A stretch of 64,000 nucleotides of DNA from Bradyrhizobium diversitatis (GTDB taxonomy: Bacteria; Pseudomonadota; Alphaproteobacteria; Rhizobiales; Xanthobacteraceae). Shown piece after piece: positions 33,975 to 42,734 of the stretch; the first letter of the stretch is position 1, and each line of letters begins with the position of its first letter. The notes beneath the pieces were generated by a model. The model made no database searches and was not told the origin of the DNA. It worked only from the letters and a program-made list of their open reading frames with translations. A program made the translations under genes and the position numbers. Location: contig NZ_JACEGD010000011.1 in the NCBI RefSeq assembly GCF_016031635.1, positions 186,001-250,000 of the forward strand. The letters run 5' to 3'.

Positions 33975-34232
33975 GTGAAGACATTCATCATCGCAACGGC
34001 CGCTGTTCTCGCGGCGTCCTCGGCGCTTGCGCAAACGACAAAATCGCCGGGCGCCTCGAGCAACGCGCCGGGCCAGCAGATGCAGAACACGACGAAGCCT
34101 TCGACAGGTCCCGGTGCCTCCGAATACGCGCCGGGCCATCAGACCAATACCACCGCCGGACCCGGCCACTCGGAAAGTGCTCCCGGACAGAAGATGCAGA
34201 ACACCACGGGTTCGAGCACCACAAGGAAGTGA
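33975..34232 (+). CDS. Small secreted protein with internal repeats (85 aa)
   Basis: A signal peptide (1-19, ending ALA) is followed by a Gly/Pro/Ser/Thr-rich chain with three imperfect copies of GxSxxAPGxQxxNTT (SNAPGQQMQNTT, EYAPGHQTNTT, ESAPGQKMQNTT). It has no cysteines or aromatic core and is probably unstructured in the periplasm or outside. ACCAAAGGAGA precedes the ATG. The function is unknown. Confidence 0.75.
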   Translation: MKTFIIATAAVLAASSALAQTTKSPGASSNAPGQQMQNTTKPSTGPGASEYAPGHQTNTTAGPGHSESAPGQKMQNTTGSSTTRK

Positions 34233-34452
34233 CGGTGCAAGGCCAAAGTCGTCCACTCTGGCAGACGGCGCCGACCGACCCGGCCGGCGCCGTCGCGCTG
34301 TCAGAGACGGCCCGCACCGCACGATCCCGATGATCGCGCGACCTTGCATGCGACCAACGGACGCTTGGACGTGAGCCGCTCTTTCGCAGCAAGCTTGCAG
34401 TCGTTTCCGGCGCAATCCGAATGTCGCCCTGTTTCCGAACTCGTGGGTTTTG

Positions 34453-34893
34453 ATGAACGAGCTGGATGATGTCCTGAGGCTTCTCGTCGCGGCCGGAACA
34501 GGGCTGCTGATCGGCATCGACCGCGACATGAACGACAAGCCGGTGGGCATGCGAACCCTGGCGCTGGTGGCTCTCGGCTCCGCGCTGGTTTCGATCTCCG
34601 TGATCGAGTTCCAGAACCTGCGCGACCACCCGGATGCGATCTCCAGGGTCATTCAGGGCGTCGTTGCCGGCGTGTTGACCGGTGTCGGCTTCATCGGGGC
34701 AGGCGTCATCCTGCACGACGCCAAGGCAAAGACGGTTCACGGCCTCACCACGGCCGCGACGGTCTGGATCGCGGCCGGCCTCGGCATTGCCTGCGCGTTG
34801 GGAGCCTGGCTGCTCGTCGGAGCAGCCATCGCGGTGACGTTGCTCGTGCTGTTCGTGCTGGGCTGGGTCGAGCGCCGGCTGGGGTTGAAATAA
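34453..34893 (+). CDS. MgtC/SapB family membrane protein
   Basis: This 146-residue protein has four to five membrane helices and the MgtC/SapB N-terminal signature: RLLVAAGTGLLIGIDRD, MRTLALVALGSALVS, and GVLTGVGFIGAGVILHD with TVHGLTTAATVWIAAGLG. It lacks the soluble C-terminal domain of Salmonella MgtC. Related proteins affect growth at low magnesium and ATP synthase activity. I prefer ATG 34453 over the TTG three bases upstream. Confidence 0.9.
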   Translation: MNELDDVLRLLVAAGTGLLIGIDRDMNDKPVGMRTLALVALGSALVSISVIEFQNLRDHPDAISRVIQGVVAGVLTGVGFIGAGVILHDAKAKTVHGLTTAATVWIAAGLGIACALGAWLLVGAAIAVTLLVLFVLGWVERRLGLK

Positions 34894-34988
34894 TCCTGGC
34901 GTCGGCATGACACGTCCGCCCGGATCGGATCAGCGGAAACATCGCCTGCCCTGTTGCCTGTCCGCCCCATCCCGACCATATTGCGCCC

Positions 34989-35369
34989 ATGACAAAGAAG
35001 CCCTTTCGCCTCACGCCCTACCAGGTGCAGTTCCTGATCGTCGTCGGCTTCGTCTCCGTCGGCTATGCCAGTTACCTGCGCTATCTCGGCATCGAGCTCT
35101 CGACGGTCGCGCTTGCCTGCGACGCCGGCCTGCAGACCGCAATCTGCAAGGCGCGTTCGGTCGCGACCGTCCTGTTCAAGAATTCGGTGTTCGGCATCGT
35201 CGCACTGGTGGTGGCGACGCTGAACCTGATGCGGCCGTCGATCGTGCTGCTCACCGTCGGCATCGTCGCCGCCGGCCTCGGCATCGTGCTCTACAACGTC
35301 GTGCTGTCCGGCCTTGCGATCGGCCTGTTCATTCTTGGGTTTGCTCGGCCCGCGCCCGCCACAGCGTGA
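34989..35369 (+). CDS. Four-helix membrane protein of unknown function
   Basis: This 126-residue protein has hydrophobic helices at about 14-32, 60-80, 83-100 and 102-120 and two cysteines in a loop (ACDAGLQTAICKARS) that could form a disulfide. Its 3' end overlaps the 3' end of the convergent ndvC-like gene by 41 bases. The length and cysteine pair weakly recall VKOR-like or disulfide-bond helper proteins, but no CxxC is present. Confidence 0.7.
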   Translation: MTKKPFRLTPYQVQFLIVVGFVSVGYASYLRYLGIELSTVALACDAGLQTAICKARSVATVLFKNSVFGIVALVVATLNLMRPSIVLLTVGIVAAGLGIVLYNVVLSGLAIGLFILGFARPAPATA

Positions 35370-36906
35370 GCGCGAACAACAGATAGATCGCGCAGGTCCA
35401 CAGCGACTGCCAATTGTCGCGGCCTTCGTTGACCAGCACATAGGCCGCCGAAAGCGTCAGCACGCCCGCGAACACCGCTTCGGCGATCGGACGCTGGCCG
35501 ATCTGGGGCCGGTTCAGCATCAGCAGCGCAAACGGCACCACCGCCATCGTCAGCGCGGCGTAGGGAAAATCCTTGTAGCGCGGGTCGAACACGAAGCCGA
35601 GCGCGGTCGCGGAAGCGATCACCGCCGTCACGGCCAGCGTCAAGCCGAGCACCGCGGTGAGCTTAGACCATTTCCGGCCCTCACGCGGGCCAAGCAGATC
35701 GAGGAAGGTCGGAAGGCTGCGGCCGATCACCATCGCCTGCGCGCAGAAGATCGGCGACAGGATGCCGGCCAGCAGCAGCGCGCCCCACAGCAGCCAGCCG
35801 CCGATGCCGTAGCTCTCGTAGTACATCTTGTCGATGCCGATACCGAGCAGGCTGCCCGCCGTCGTCGCCGAGATGCCGACGCCGAGCCAGGCCGGGAAGC
35901 GCGGCGTCCACGGCCGCCGGCGCAGTGTGATGAGCGCGACCGCGAACACCAGCACGCTGAGGCCCATGCCCGCGCCCATGTACCATTTCCAGTACGGGAA
36001 ATTGCTGATCGGCTGTCCCGGCGGATATTTCAGGTTTCGGCGCACCGAATCATACAGGCCCCAATAGCCGCCGACGGTGCCTTCCAGCTTGCGCTTCCAC
36101 GGCTGGTCGTAGGACTCGATCAGATTGACGCGGAACTTCTGCGTCTTCGCAAGGCTCAGGATTTCCGAGACGACGCGCGCCTGATTGGTCCGCGACGGCA
36201 GCGCGCCGTCGCGCATCCGGCCCGCGCTCGGCCAGCCGGTTTCGCCGATCAGGATCTCCTTGCCGGGAAACGCCACCACCATGCGCTCGCGGATCTGCTC
36301 GACATGGGCGGCGGCGAATTTCGCCCTGACGGGGAAATCCTCCCAATAGGGCAGGATGTGGATCGTGACGAAGTCGACGGCGTCATAGACCTCGCGGTTC
36401 TTCAGCCAGTATTCCCAGACATCGGCATAGGTGACGGGCACGCTGACCTGCGCCTTCACCGAGCGGATGATCGAGACGAGGTCCGCCGTCGTCATCTCGC
36501 CGCGCAGCAGCACCTCGTTGCCGACGATCACCGCGCTGATGATGTCGGGGAATTCCTTGGTGAGGCGAACGGCGAGCGCGGCCTGCTCGAAATTCTTGGT
36601 GCGGTTGCTGGAAAGCCAGATGCCCTGGAGCACTTTCAGCCCGCCAACCTTGGCGGCAACCGCCGGCACCTGGTCGAGCCCGTTCTCCATCGAGTAGGTG
36701 CGAATGCAGTCGGTGATCTCTTTGAGCTGGCGGAGATCCTGCTCGATCTGCTCGGCCTCGATATGGGTCCACGCCTCCAGCGGCGTCTGCTCGCCGCGGA
36801 ACGGCGCGTAGGAGACGCACTGAACCTTGTCGGCGGGATCGATCGGGGCGCGCGCGAGCGTGATCGGCGTGGCAAGCCACCACCACACGGCAGCGATCGC
36901 ACCCAA
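35329..36906 (-). CDS. ndvC: NdvC-like cyclic beta-(1,3)(1,6)-glucan synthesis protein
   Basis: The N-terminal half is a GH17-type glucanase/transglycosylase domain: SYAPFRGEQTPLEAW, the acid/base in VGNEVLLRGE and the nucleophile region in IGETGWPSAG. The second half has about eight membrane helices. In Bradyrhizobium, NdvC is required for the beta-1,6 linkages of the periplasmic cyclic glucan. The first usual start codon is TTG at 36906, but it would cut into the first membrane helix. Open frame extends to 36973, and a GGAGG lies nine bases before an ATT at 36945, so an ATT start (13 residues longer) deserves attention. It is divergent from the secreted gene and ndvB. Confidence 0.85.
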   Translation of the reverse strand: MGAIAAVWWWLATPITLARAPIDPADKVQCVSYAPFRGEQTPLEAWTHIEAEQIEQDLRQLKEITDCIRTYSMENGLDQVPAVAAKVGGLKVLQGIWLSSNRTKNFEQAALAVRLTKEFPDIISAVIVGNEVLLRGEMTTADLVSIIRSVKAQVSVPVTYADVWEYWLKNREVYDAVDFVTIHILPYWEDFPVRAKFAAAHVEQIRERMVVAFPGKEILIGETGWPSAGRMRDGALPSRTNQARVVSEILSLAKTQKFRVNLIESYDQPWKRKLEGTVGGYWGLYDSVRRNLKYPPGQPISNFPYWKWYMGAGMGLSVLVFAVALITLRRRPWTPRFPAWLGVGISATTAGSLLGIGIDKMYYESYGIGGWLLWGALLLAGILSPIFCAQAMVIGRSLPTFLDLLGPREGRKWSKLTAVLGLTLAVTAVIASATALGFVFDPRYKDFPYAALTMAVVPFALLMLNRPQIGQRPIAEAVFAGVLTLSAAYVLVNEGRDNWQSLWTCAIYLLFALTLWRARAEQTQE

Positions 36907-37218
36907 TGAAACGAGCAGAAGCGCCAGTGGCGTACGAAGAGAAATCGGTTCCGTCCTCCGCGAAGGGTCCGTCGATTACCTGCTCGCACGCCTTCTGCCA
37001 AGGGGTAACAGGCGACCGACCCGCTCCTCACCCTGCGGAATTTGGCTGCGGCCCTTCAGCCGTGGGCTAGGATCGTGACTTTGCTGGACAAAATTCGAAA
37101 TACAGGTCATGGGATTCGACGGGAATTTTCCGCCGCATTGGAGACCCATTTGGACGCCATCAGCTAGCGCGTCCGCGAGGTCTCGGCGCGGACGGTCAGC
37201 GGATATATTGGGGAATTC
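36907..37218. promoter_or_regulatory. Divergent intergenic region of the glucan locus
   Basis: It separates ndvC (left) from the secreted 196-residue gene (right). It probably contains both promoters and the true 5' end of ndvC. I see no clear operator. An in-frame stop for ndvC at 36976-36978 bounds the coding region. Confidence 0.5.
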
Positions 37219-37809
37219 ATGCGGCAACGGGTGTTCGAGTTACGAAATGCGGTCCTGCGGCAGTTCGCCGCCACCTTGGCCGTCTCCTCCTTGCTCGTTC
37301 TGATCGGTGTCGGCGGCGCCTCCGCCCAGAGCGGCACGCCGGCTCCTGACCAAGGCAAGGCGGCCGCCCAGCCCGCCGACGCCGCCAAGGACGCAGCCCA
37401 GAATCAGCGCCGCACCGACGAGTTCGCGGAAGCAGCGCAGGTCATCAACGGCCCGGCCGGCAACCCCGAATGCGTCTGGCTCGGCCGGCGCGTGGTGCGG
37501 CTGATGTGGCGGGACGACCTCGATACAGCGTTCCGCCATCTCGACCTCTACGACCGCTTCGGCTGTCCCGGCGGTCACATCCAGGCCGCGTTCCGCTGCC
37601 TGACCCGGTTCGGTGGCCAGATCGATCCGAAGGTCGCCGAGACCCTGGACAGCCGCGTGCACGCGTGCTGGATCAACCCGAACGCCCAGCCGCAGCAGGC
37701 CGCCGCGGCCTCCTCGCCGGCAGCGCCGGCCGCAGGCAACTCTCCGGCACCGCAGCCGGCCGCGAGCCCCTCGCCTGCGGCAAGCCCGTCCCCGGCCCCC
37801 TCGAAATAG
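37219..37809 (+). CDS. Secreted protein of the ndv locus, candidate glucan-synthesis accessory factor
   Basis: The 196-residue protein has a signal-type N-terminus (hydrophobic about 15-35, ending ASAQ), a compact middle (about 70-150) with four cysteines (ECVWLGRRVVRLMWRDDLD, GCPGGHIQAAFRCLTR, HACWINP), and an Ala/Pro/Ser-rich tail. It lies between divergent ndvC and ndvB and points toward ndvB. B. japonicum has a third gene, ndvD, for a small protein needed for glucan synthesis; whether this is that gene I cannot decide. GGGGAA precedes the ATG. Confidence 0.75.
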   Translation: MRQRVFELRNAVLRQFAATLAVSSLLVLIGVGGASAQSGTPAPDQGKAAAQPADAAKDAAQNQRRTDEFAEAAQVINGPAGNPECVWLGRRVVRLMWRDDLDTAFRHLDLYDRFGCPGGHIQAAFRCLTRFGGQIDPKVAETLDSRVHACWINPNAQPQQAAAASSPAAPAAGNSPAPQPAASPSPAASPSPAPSK

Positions 37810-38020
37810 CGCGATCGTTTCAGCTGCCGTTCAGGAACGATCGGCGATAGAGACGGTTGGCACTGCCACGCATCCCAAAAGGCATGCCCTCATAAGGACA
37901 TGAGGCCATGACAGTTGTGAAACCGCGCGGCAGAGGTATGCTCCCTTTGCCGCGGACTCGGTCGGATCTAGGGGTCGGATCCGCTTCCCTGCCACCTCAG
38001 CCCCTTTTGGTTTAGCCGCG

Positions 38021-40687
38021 ATGCGCGTTGTCGCCGCCGTTCTGTTGCTCGTGTCTGTGCTCCATGCAGGAGTCTGGGGGGTCTTGCGCGACAAGGAACC
38101 CGCGCCTGACTTCAAGGGCCTGCTGCCCAGCGTTTCCTACGCCCCGTTCGAAGGCTCGGCCCATCCCGACATCGACAACATTCCGACCGTCGAGAAAATC
38201 CGCGCCGACCTCAAGACGCTGTCGACCATGACGCGCGCGATCCGCCTCTATTCGTCCACGGGCGGCGTGGAACTGGTGCCGCCGATCGCGGCCGAGTTCG
38301 GCCTCAAGGTCACCGTCGGCGCCTGGATCGACAAGGACAAGGACCGCAACGAGCGCGAGATCAAGGCCGCGATCGAGCTTGCCCGCAAGAACAGCAACGT
38401 CGTCGGTGTCGTCGTCGGCAACGAGGTGATCTACCGCGGCGAGCAGAAGGTCGAAGACCTCATCGACATGATCAAGAAGGTGAAGGGCGCGGTCCGCGTG
38501 CCCGTGACCACCGGCGAGATCTGGAACATCTGGCGCGACAATCCCGACCTTGCCTCCAACGTCGATTTCATTGCCGCCCACGTGCTGCCCTACTGGGAAA
38601 ACTTCCGCTCTGACCAGGCGGTGGACCAGGCCGTCGACCGCTACAACCTGCTGCGCAACCTGTTCCCGGGCAAGCGCATCGTGATCGCCGAGTTCGGCTG
38701 GCCGAGCCAGGGCTACAATCTGCGCAACGCCGACCCGGGTCCGTTCCAGCAGGCGCTGATCCTGCGCAACTTCGTCACGCGTGCCGAGGCCATCGGCATG
38801 GAATACAACATCGTCGAAGCCATCGATCAGCCCTGGAAGTTCTTCGAAGGCGGCGTCGGTCCGTACTGGGGCATCCTCAACGCCAGCCGCGAGCCGAAAT
38901 TCGCCTGGACCGGTCCGGTGGAGAACCCCGACTATTGGAAGCTCATGGGCATCGCGCTGCTGGTCGGCATCCTGCTGTCGCTGCCGATCCTGCGGATCCA
39001 GAAGGCGACCGCAAAGCAGGCCTTCCTGCTCTCGGCGACCGCCAACGGCGTCGGCGCCTGGGCCGCGACCGTGTTCGCCTTCTGGAACAGCCACTACTTC
39101 ATCTTCGGCTCGGCCTTCGCGCTGACGCTCGGCATGATCCTCCTTGTTCCTCTTGTTCTCATTGCGATGGCGCGCATCGACGAGATCGCCGCGGTCGCCT
39201 TCGGCCGGCCGCCGCAGCGGCTTCTCACCAGGAGCAAGCCGGTCGCGAACGTGCCCGAGAACTACTATCCGAAGGTCTCGATCCATATCCCGGCGTACTT
39301 CGAGCCGGTCGACATGCTCAAGCAGACGCTGGATGCGCTGTCGCGGCTGAACTATCCGAACTACGAATGCGTGGTCATCATCAACAACACGCCGGATCCC
39401 GCCTTCTGGCAGCCGATCCAGGACCATTGCCGCGCGCTCGGTGAACGCTTCAAGTTCATCAACGCCGAGAAGGTGCAGGGCTTCAAGGCCGGCGCGCTGC
39501 GCATCGCGATGGACCGCACCGCCGCCGATGCCGAGATCATCGGCATCCTCGATGCCGACTATGTCGTCGAGCCCGATTGGCTCAAGGACCTCGTGCCGGC
39601 CTTCGCCGACCCGCGCGTCGGCCTCGTGCAGGCGCCGCAGGAGCATCGCGACGGCGACCTGTCGATCATGCACTACATCATGAACGGCGAATATGCCGGC
39701 TTCTTCGACATCGGCATGGTCCAGCGCAACGAGGCCAACGCCATCATCGTGCACGGCACGATGTGCCTGATCCGCCGCGCCGCGATGGACATGGCCGGCG
39801 GCTGGTCGTCCGATACGATCTGCGAGGATTCGGATCTCGGCCTTGCGATCCAGGAGCTCGGCTGGACCACCCACTACACCAACACCCGCTACGGCGCAGG
39901 CCTGCTGCCCGACACCTACGAGGCCTTCAAGAAGCAGCGGCACCGCTGGGCCTATGGCGGCCTGCAGATCGTCAAGAAGCACTGGCGCCGCTTCCTGCCT
40001 GGCGCGAGCCGGCTGACGCCCGACCAGAAGCGCGAATATGGCCTTGGCTGGCTAAATTGGCTGGGCGCCGAAAGCCTCGGCGTGGTCGTGGCGCTGCTCA
40101 ACCTCGTCTGGGTGCCGATCGTCGCCTTCGCCGACATCGCCATTCCCGACAAGATCCTGACGCTGCCGATCATCGGCGCCTTCGTCGTCTCGCTGGCGCA
40201 CTTCCTGTCGATGTATCGCGCCCGCGTCGCGATCAAGCCGGGCCAGATGCTGGGCGCGATGATCGCGGCGATGAGCGTGCAGTGGACGGTGTCGCGCGCG
40301 GTGGCGCAGGGCCTGATCACCGAGCACATCGCGTTCGCCCGCACCTCCAAGGGCGGCCTCAGCCGGATGTCGATCGAGTTCCAGGCGTTCTGGGAAGCCG
40401 TGATCGGCGCCCTGCTCTTGATCGGCGCCGGCGTGCTGGTCGCCTCCAACAGCTTCCGGCAGATCACCGAGATCTACATCTTCGCCGGCGTGCTGGTGCT
40501 GCAGAGCCTGCCGTTCCTCGCCGCGGTCGCCATTGCCATCCTCGAGCTCAGCCGGATCAACTCCTTCCAGTTCTGGCGCGACAGCGCGATCCGCACCGCC
40601 GAGCTGATCGGCCTGCGCCCGGTCGCCCTGCCCCCCGTCGGCGCGCCGCAAACCGTGCCGAGCGAAGTGCGGCGCGAGACGAACTGA
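38021..40687 (+). CDS. ndvB: NdvB-like cyclic beta-(1,3)(1,6)-glucan synthase (GH17 + GT2)
   Basis: The 888-residue protein joins a GH17-type domain (about 30-300; acid/base E135 in GNEVIYRGE, nucleophile E224 in IAEFGWPSQ) to membrane helices and a GT2 glucosyltransferase (about 418-660) with DADY, CEDSDLG and QRHRW (Q-x-x-R-W). Further membrane helices follow. It should polymerise UDP-glucose into beta-1,3 glucan and transfer it across the inner membrane, with the GH17 part closing or branching the ring. These glucans matter for low-osmolarity growth and soybean nodulation in Bradyrhizobium. Length fits the known 102-kDa NdvB. Confidence 0.92.
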   Translation: MRVVAAVLLLVSVLHAGVWGVLRDKEPAPDFKGLLPSVSYAPFEGSAHPDIDNIPTVEKIRADLKTLSTMTRAIRLYSSTGGVELVPPIAAEFGLKVTVGAWIDKDKDRNEREIKAAIELARKNSNVVGVVVGNEVIYRGEQKVEDLIDMIKKVKGAVRVPVTTGEIWNIWRDNPDLASNVDFIAAHVLPYWENFRSDQAVDQAVDRYNLLRNLFPGKRIVIAEFGWPSQGYNLRNADPGPFQQALILRNFVTRAEAIGMEYNIVEAIDQPWKFFEGGVGPYWGILNASREPKFAWTGPVENPDYWKLMGIALLVGILLSLPILRIQKATAKQAFLLSATANGVGAWAATVFAFWNSHYFIFGSAFALTLGMILLVPLVLIAMARIDEIAAVAFGRPPQRLLTRSKPVANVPENYYPKVSIHIPAYFEPVDMLKQTLDALSRLNYPNYECVVIINNTPDPAFWQPIQDHCRALGERFKFINAEKVQGFKAGALRIAMDRTAADAEIIGILDADYVVEPDWLKDLVPAFADPRVGLVQAPQEHRDGDLSIMHYIMNGEYAGFFDIGMVQRNEANAIIVHGTMCLIRRAAMDMAGGWSSDTICEDSDLGLAIQELGWTTHYTNTRYGAGLLPDTYEAFKKQRHRWAYGGLQIVKKHWRRFLPGASRLTPDQKREYGLGWLNWLGAESLGVVVALLNLVWVPIVAFADIAIPDKILTLPIIGAFVVSLAHFLSMYRARVAIKPGQMLGAMIAAMSVQWTVSRAVAQGLITEHIAFARTSKGGLSRMSIEFQAFWEAVIGALLLIGAGVLVASNSFRQITEIYIFAGVLVLQSLPFLAAVAIAILELSRINSFQFWRDSAIRTAELIGLRPVALPPVGAPQTVPSEVRRETN

Positions 40688-40707
40688 CGGGCGAAAAGCT
40701 CGCCTGT

Positions 40708-40829
40708 GGCCATCCTCGAGACGCCCGTCTGCGGCGGGCCCTCAGGGTGCGGCCGTACTGTGCGGCGAGACTGCCAGACCCTCATGGTGAGGAGCCCGCC
40801 AAAGCGGGCGTCTCGAACCATGGAAGGCC
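40708..40829. repeat. Long imperfect palindrome downstream of ndvB
   Basis: The outer arms GGCCATCCTCGAGACGCCCG (40708-40727) and CGGGCGTCTCGAACCATGG through GGCC (40805-40829) are largely complementary. The inner part has CCTCATGGTGAGGAG as a second hairpin. It is unlike the repeats at 2.4 and 24 kb, so it is a third family. It could fold into a stable structure at the ndvB 3' end. Confidence 0.75.
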
Positions 40830-41024
40830 CGGCTCTTGCGGCAGCCTCCTCCCCTCGCGCAGGAGCTCATCGCTGTTCAGCGTGGACGACGAGCCGCCAA
40901 TCAGGTTGAAATTCCCGGCCTAACCAGCGGAAGCAGCGAGCAAATCCCCGCTCCTGCGGCTATCTTCGGCAACCATCCGCACTATTGACCTCCGCAGCCA
41001 CTCCCCCTACACAGCGCGGGCCGA

Positions 41025-41058
41025 GAGCATGATCCGGAAACAGCCGGTTTTTCCCCGC
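41025..41058 (+). repeat. Partial copy of the 2.4/33.7-kb repeat
   Basis: GAGCATGATCCGGAAA (41025-41040) and the following CCGGTTTTTCC match the first arm of copies 1 and 2. The second arm is replaced by unrelated sequence. It lies about 90 bases before tRNA-Lys. Confidence 0.6.
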
Positions 41059-41149
41059 GACGCAAGCTCAAGAGCGCAGCGGCAAGACATGCTTCTCGAA
41101 TGTCCGACCACGATGGCGATCTCTTAATCTTAGCCATCGGCGGCCATGG

Positions 41150-41225
41150 GAGCGCGTAGCTCAGCCGGTAGAGCACGTGACTTTTAATCACGGGGTCCTG
41201 GGTTCGAGCCCCAGCGCGCTCACCA
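41150..41225 (+). tRNA. tRNA-Lys (anticodon TTT)
   Basis: The cloverleaf is complete: acceptor GAGCGCG with CGCGCTC, D stem GCTC/GAGC, anticodon stem CGTGA/TCACG around loop CTTTTAA (anticodon TTT, 41183-41185), T stem CTGGG/CCCAG with TTCGAGC. CCA is encoded. The DNA to its right is accessory in character, but I found no second copy of the tRNA 3' end that would mark an attachment-site repeat within the window. Confidence 0.96.
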
Positions 41226-41365
41226 AATTACCTATGAACCAGCGATTAGACGCCCATTTGGGCTTCTGTGGTGCTGATCTGAATTCAAGCCGGTTGATCT
41301 TGCGGTGCAGCTGGAGCAGACAGCCGGCCAGATAGGCTGTACATTTCCGAGCACGAGAGAGCCAA

Positions 41366-41626
41366 ATGAGCACCCTTCCGGAAAATCAAGTTATCAACAT
41401 TGCAAAGACTGTCGCGGCGTCAAACGGCGTTAGCTTCACCGACGTCCGGACGGCTCCCGCAGTCGACTCCACTGGGGCACCTGCGATGGAGATTAGATTC
41501 GTCCTTACACCCGGGTCGTCTGCCGCGATCATGGGACAGCGCTCTGCGAATACGATCGTCCAGATCATGCAAAAGCTCGCGGATGCTGGCGAAGACCGAT
41601 TCCCGATCGTCCAGTACGAGGAATAG
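41366..41626 (+). CDS. Small partner protein of a HEPN-type two-gene module
   Basis: This 86-residue soluble protein contains EIRFVLTPGSSAAIMGQRSA and ends RFPIVQYEE. It has no recognised domain. The next gene starts two bases after its stop, so the pair is translationally linked. The two genes lie 140 bases after tRNA-Lys with lower GC than the flanks. A role as the antitoxin-like or regulatory partner of the HEPN protein is inferred only from the arrangement. Confidence 0.7.
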   Translation: MSTLPENQVINIAKTVAASNGVSFTDVRTAPAVDSTGAPAMEIRFVLTPGSSAAIMGQRSANTIVQIMQKLADAGEDRFPIVQYEE

Positions 41627-41627
41627 C

Positions 41628-42113
41628 GTGCCACCCGATCCCAACGAACTTTTACGGCGGGCGGATGAAACGGCGGCAGATTCAGGAGCAACGGAAACCA
41701 ATCTCAGGCGAGCCGTATCGGACACCTACTACGCCCTGTTTCATTTCACATTGCAGGCAGCGGCCGACAAGGTCGTCGGTGCCGCTTCTAGTTCCAGCGC
41801 CATTTATGAACTGGTTTATCGGAGTATTGATCACAAGGCGTTCGCGGCCCTGTGCAAGACCATCAGCACTCAGCCGACCAAGGTAATCGGCTTGCCTGCT
41901 AGCGGGCTTGGTGAGGTTGGTGATTATGCAGGTATAGTTGCCAGTCTTTACGAGCAGCGGATCCTTGCGGATTACAGCACTGTGTGTCCCTACACGGCGA
42001 CCCAAGTCCAGCTGCACATTTCAAACGCTCGCCAGGCGATCAGCTGGTTTCAAGCAGCGTCTTCCGAACGACGAGAATGTTTTCTGATCAACTTGCTGTT
42101 CAAGGCTCGATAA
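41628..42113 (+). CDS. HEPN-like helical protein
   Basis: Starting from GTG 41628 (161 residues), the protein has the HEPN-type segment NLRRAVSDTYYALFH (25-39) and a C-terminal helix with HISNARQAISWFQAA. HEPN proteins are often RNases in toxin-antitoxin, abortive-infection or CRISPR systems, but the catalytic R-x4-6-H motif is not obvious: the arginines (27, 28) are 11-12 residues from H39. It may belong to a non-catalytic or differently wired branch. It is preceded by the 86-residue partner and followed by gene debris. Confidence 0.7.
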   Translation: MPPDPNELLRRADETAADSGATETNLRRAVSDTYYALFHFTLQAAADKVVGAASSSSAIYELVYRSIDHKAFAALCKTISTQPTKVIGLPASGLGEVGDYAGIVASLYEQRILADYSTVCPYTATQVQLHISNARQAISWFQAASSERRECFLINLLFKAR

Positions 42114-42520
42114 ATCGCAAGACTTCGGCGCGACCGAATTATGGGCGACCCGGTGGCTGGTATTGGTGTTGTGGCGTGTGCGCCACCGGGCCTCGCCGAT
42201 CCCAAGCCTGGGCTAGGCCGGAGATCGACTACCAATAAGGTATGCGGCTTGTTCACCTGCGATTTTGCGATCCGTCAAGTTCTATCGCGTAGGACGGGTC
42301 GAGCTCTTGCGAACGCAGTACGCGTTGCGGTAAGCGCCAATACTGATCCGCCATCGATCATCTGAGCGATCCTCAAAAGGGCTGCGGAGGGATGCACCGA
42401 ATTGGCACTGCGGCCGGTTAGCACGTAGGATCGCCGCCTTGCTCGCAACCGAGCGTGCCAAATTCCGACAGAGTCCCGTATCTTACGGTGACAGTGCACT
42501 CTACCTGCTATGACCAGCCC

Positions 42521-42672
42521 GTAGGACGGGTCGAGCTCTTGCGAAACCCATCGCTCGTTGCGATCAGCGCCGCTGCGATCCGCGATCGATTATCGGAGCA
42601 ATCCTCGAAGGACGGCGGAGTGGCCGACCGAATTGCCGGCGATGGGTTTCGCAAGGGCTCAACCCATCCTAC
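42521..42672. repeat. Palindromic repeat element with truncated direct copy at 42290-42410
   Basis: The ends GTAGGACGGGTCGAGCTC then GCGAAACCCATC (42521-42552) and GATGGGTTTCGCAAGGGCTC then AACCCATCCTAC (42641-42672) are complementary. A diverged direct copy starting TAGGACGGGTCGAGCTCTTG at 42290 shares the left 120 bases but not the right end. It resembles the 'aacccatcctacg' repeats common in Bradyrhizobium. Confidence 0.75.
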
Positions 42673-42734
42673 GCACTTCTTGAACTCCATCGCTTCGAAA
42701 TTTATCCCGGAGACCAATAACGTGCCGCCTGCAG

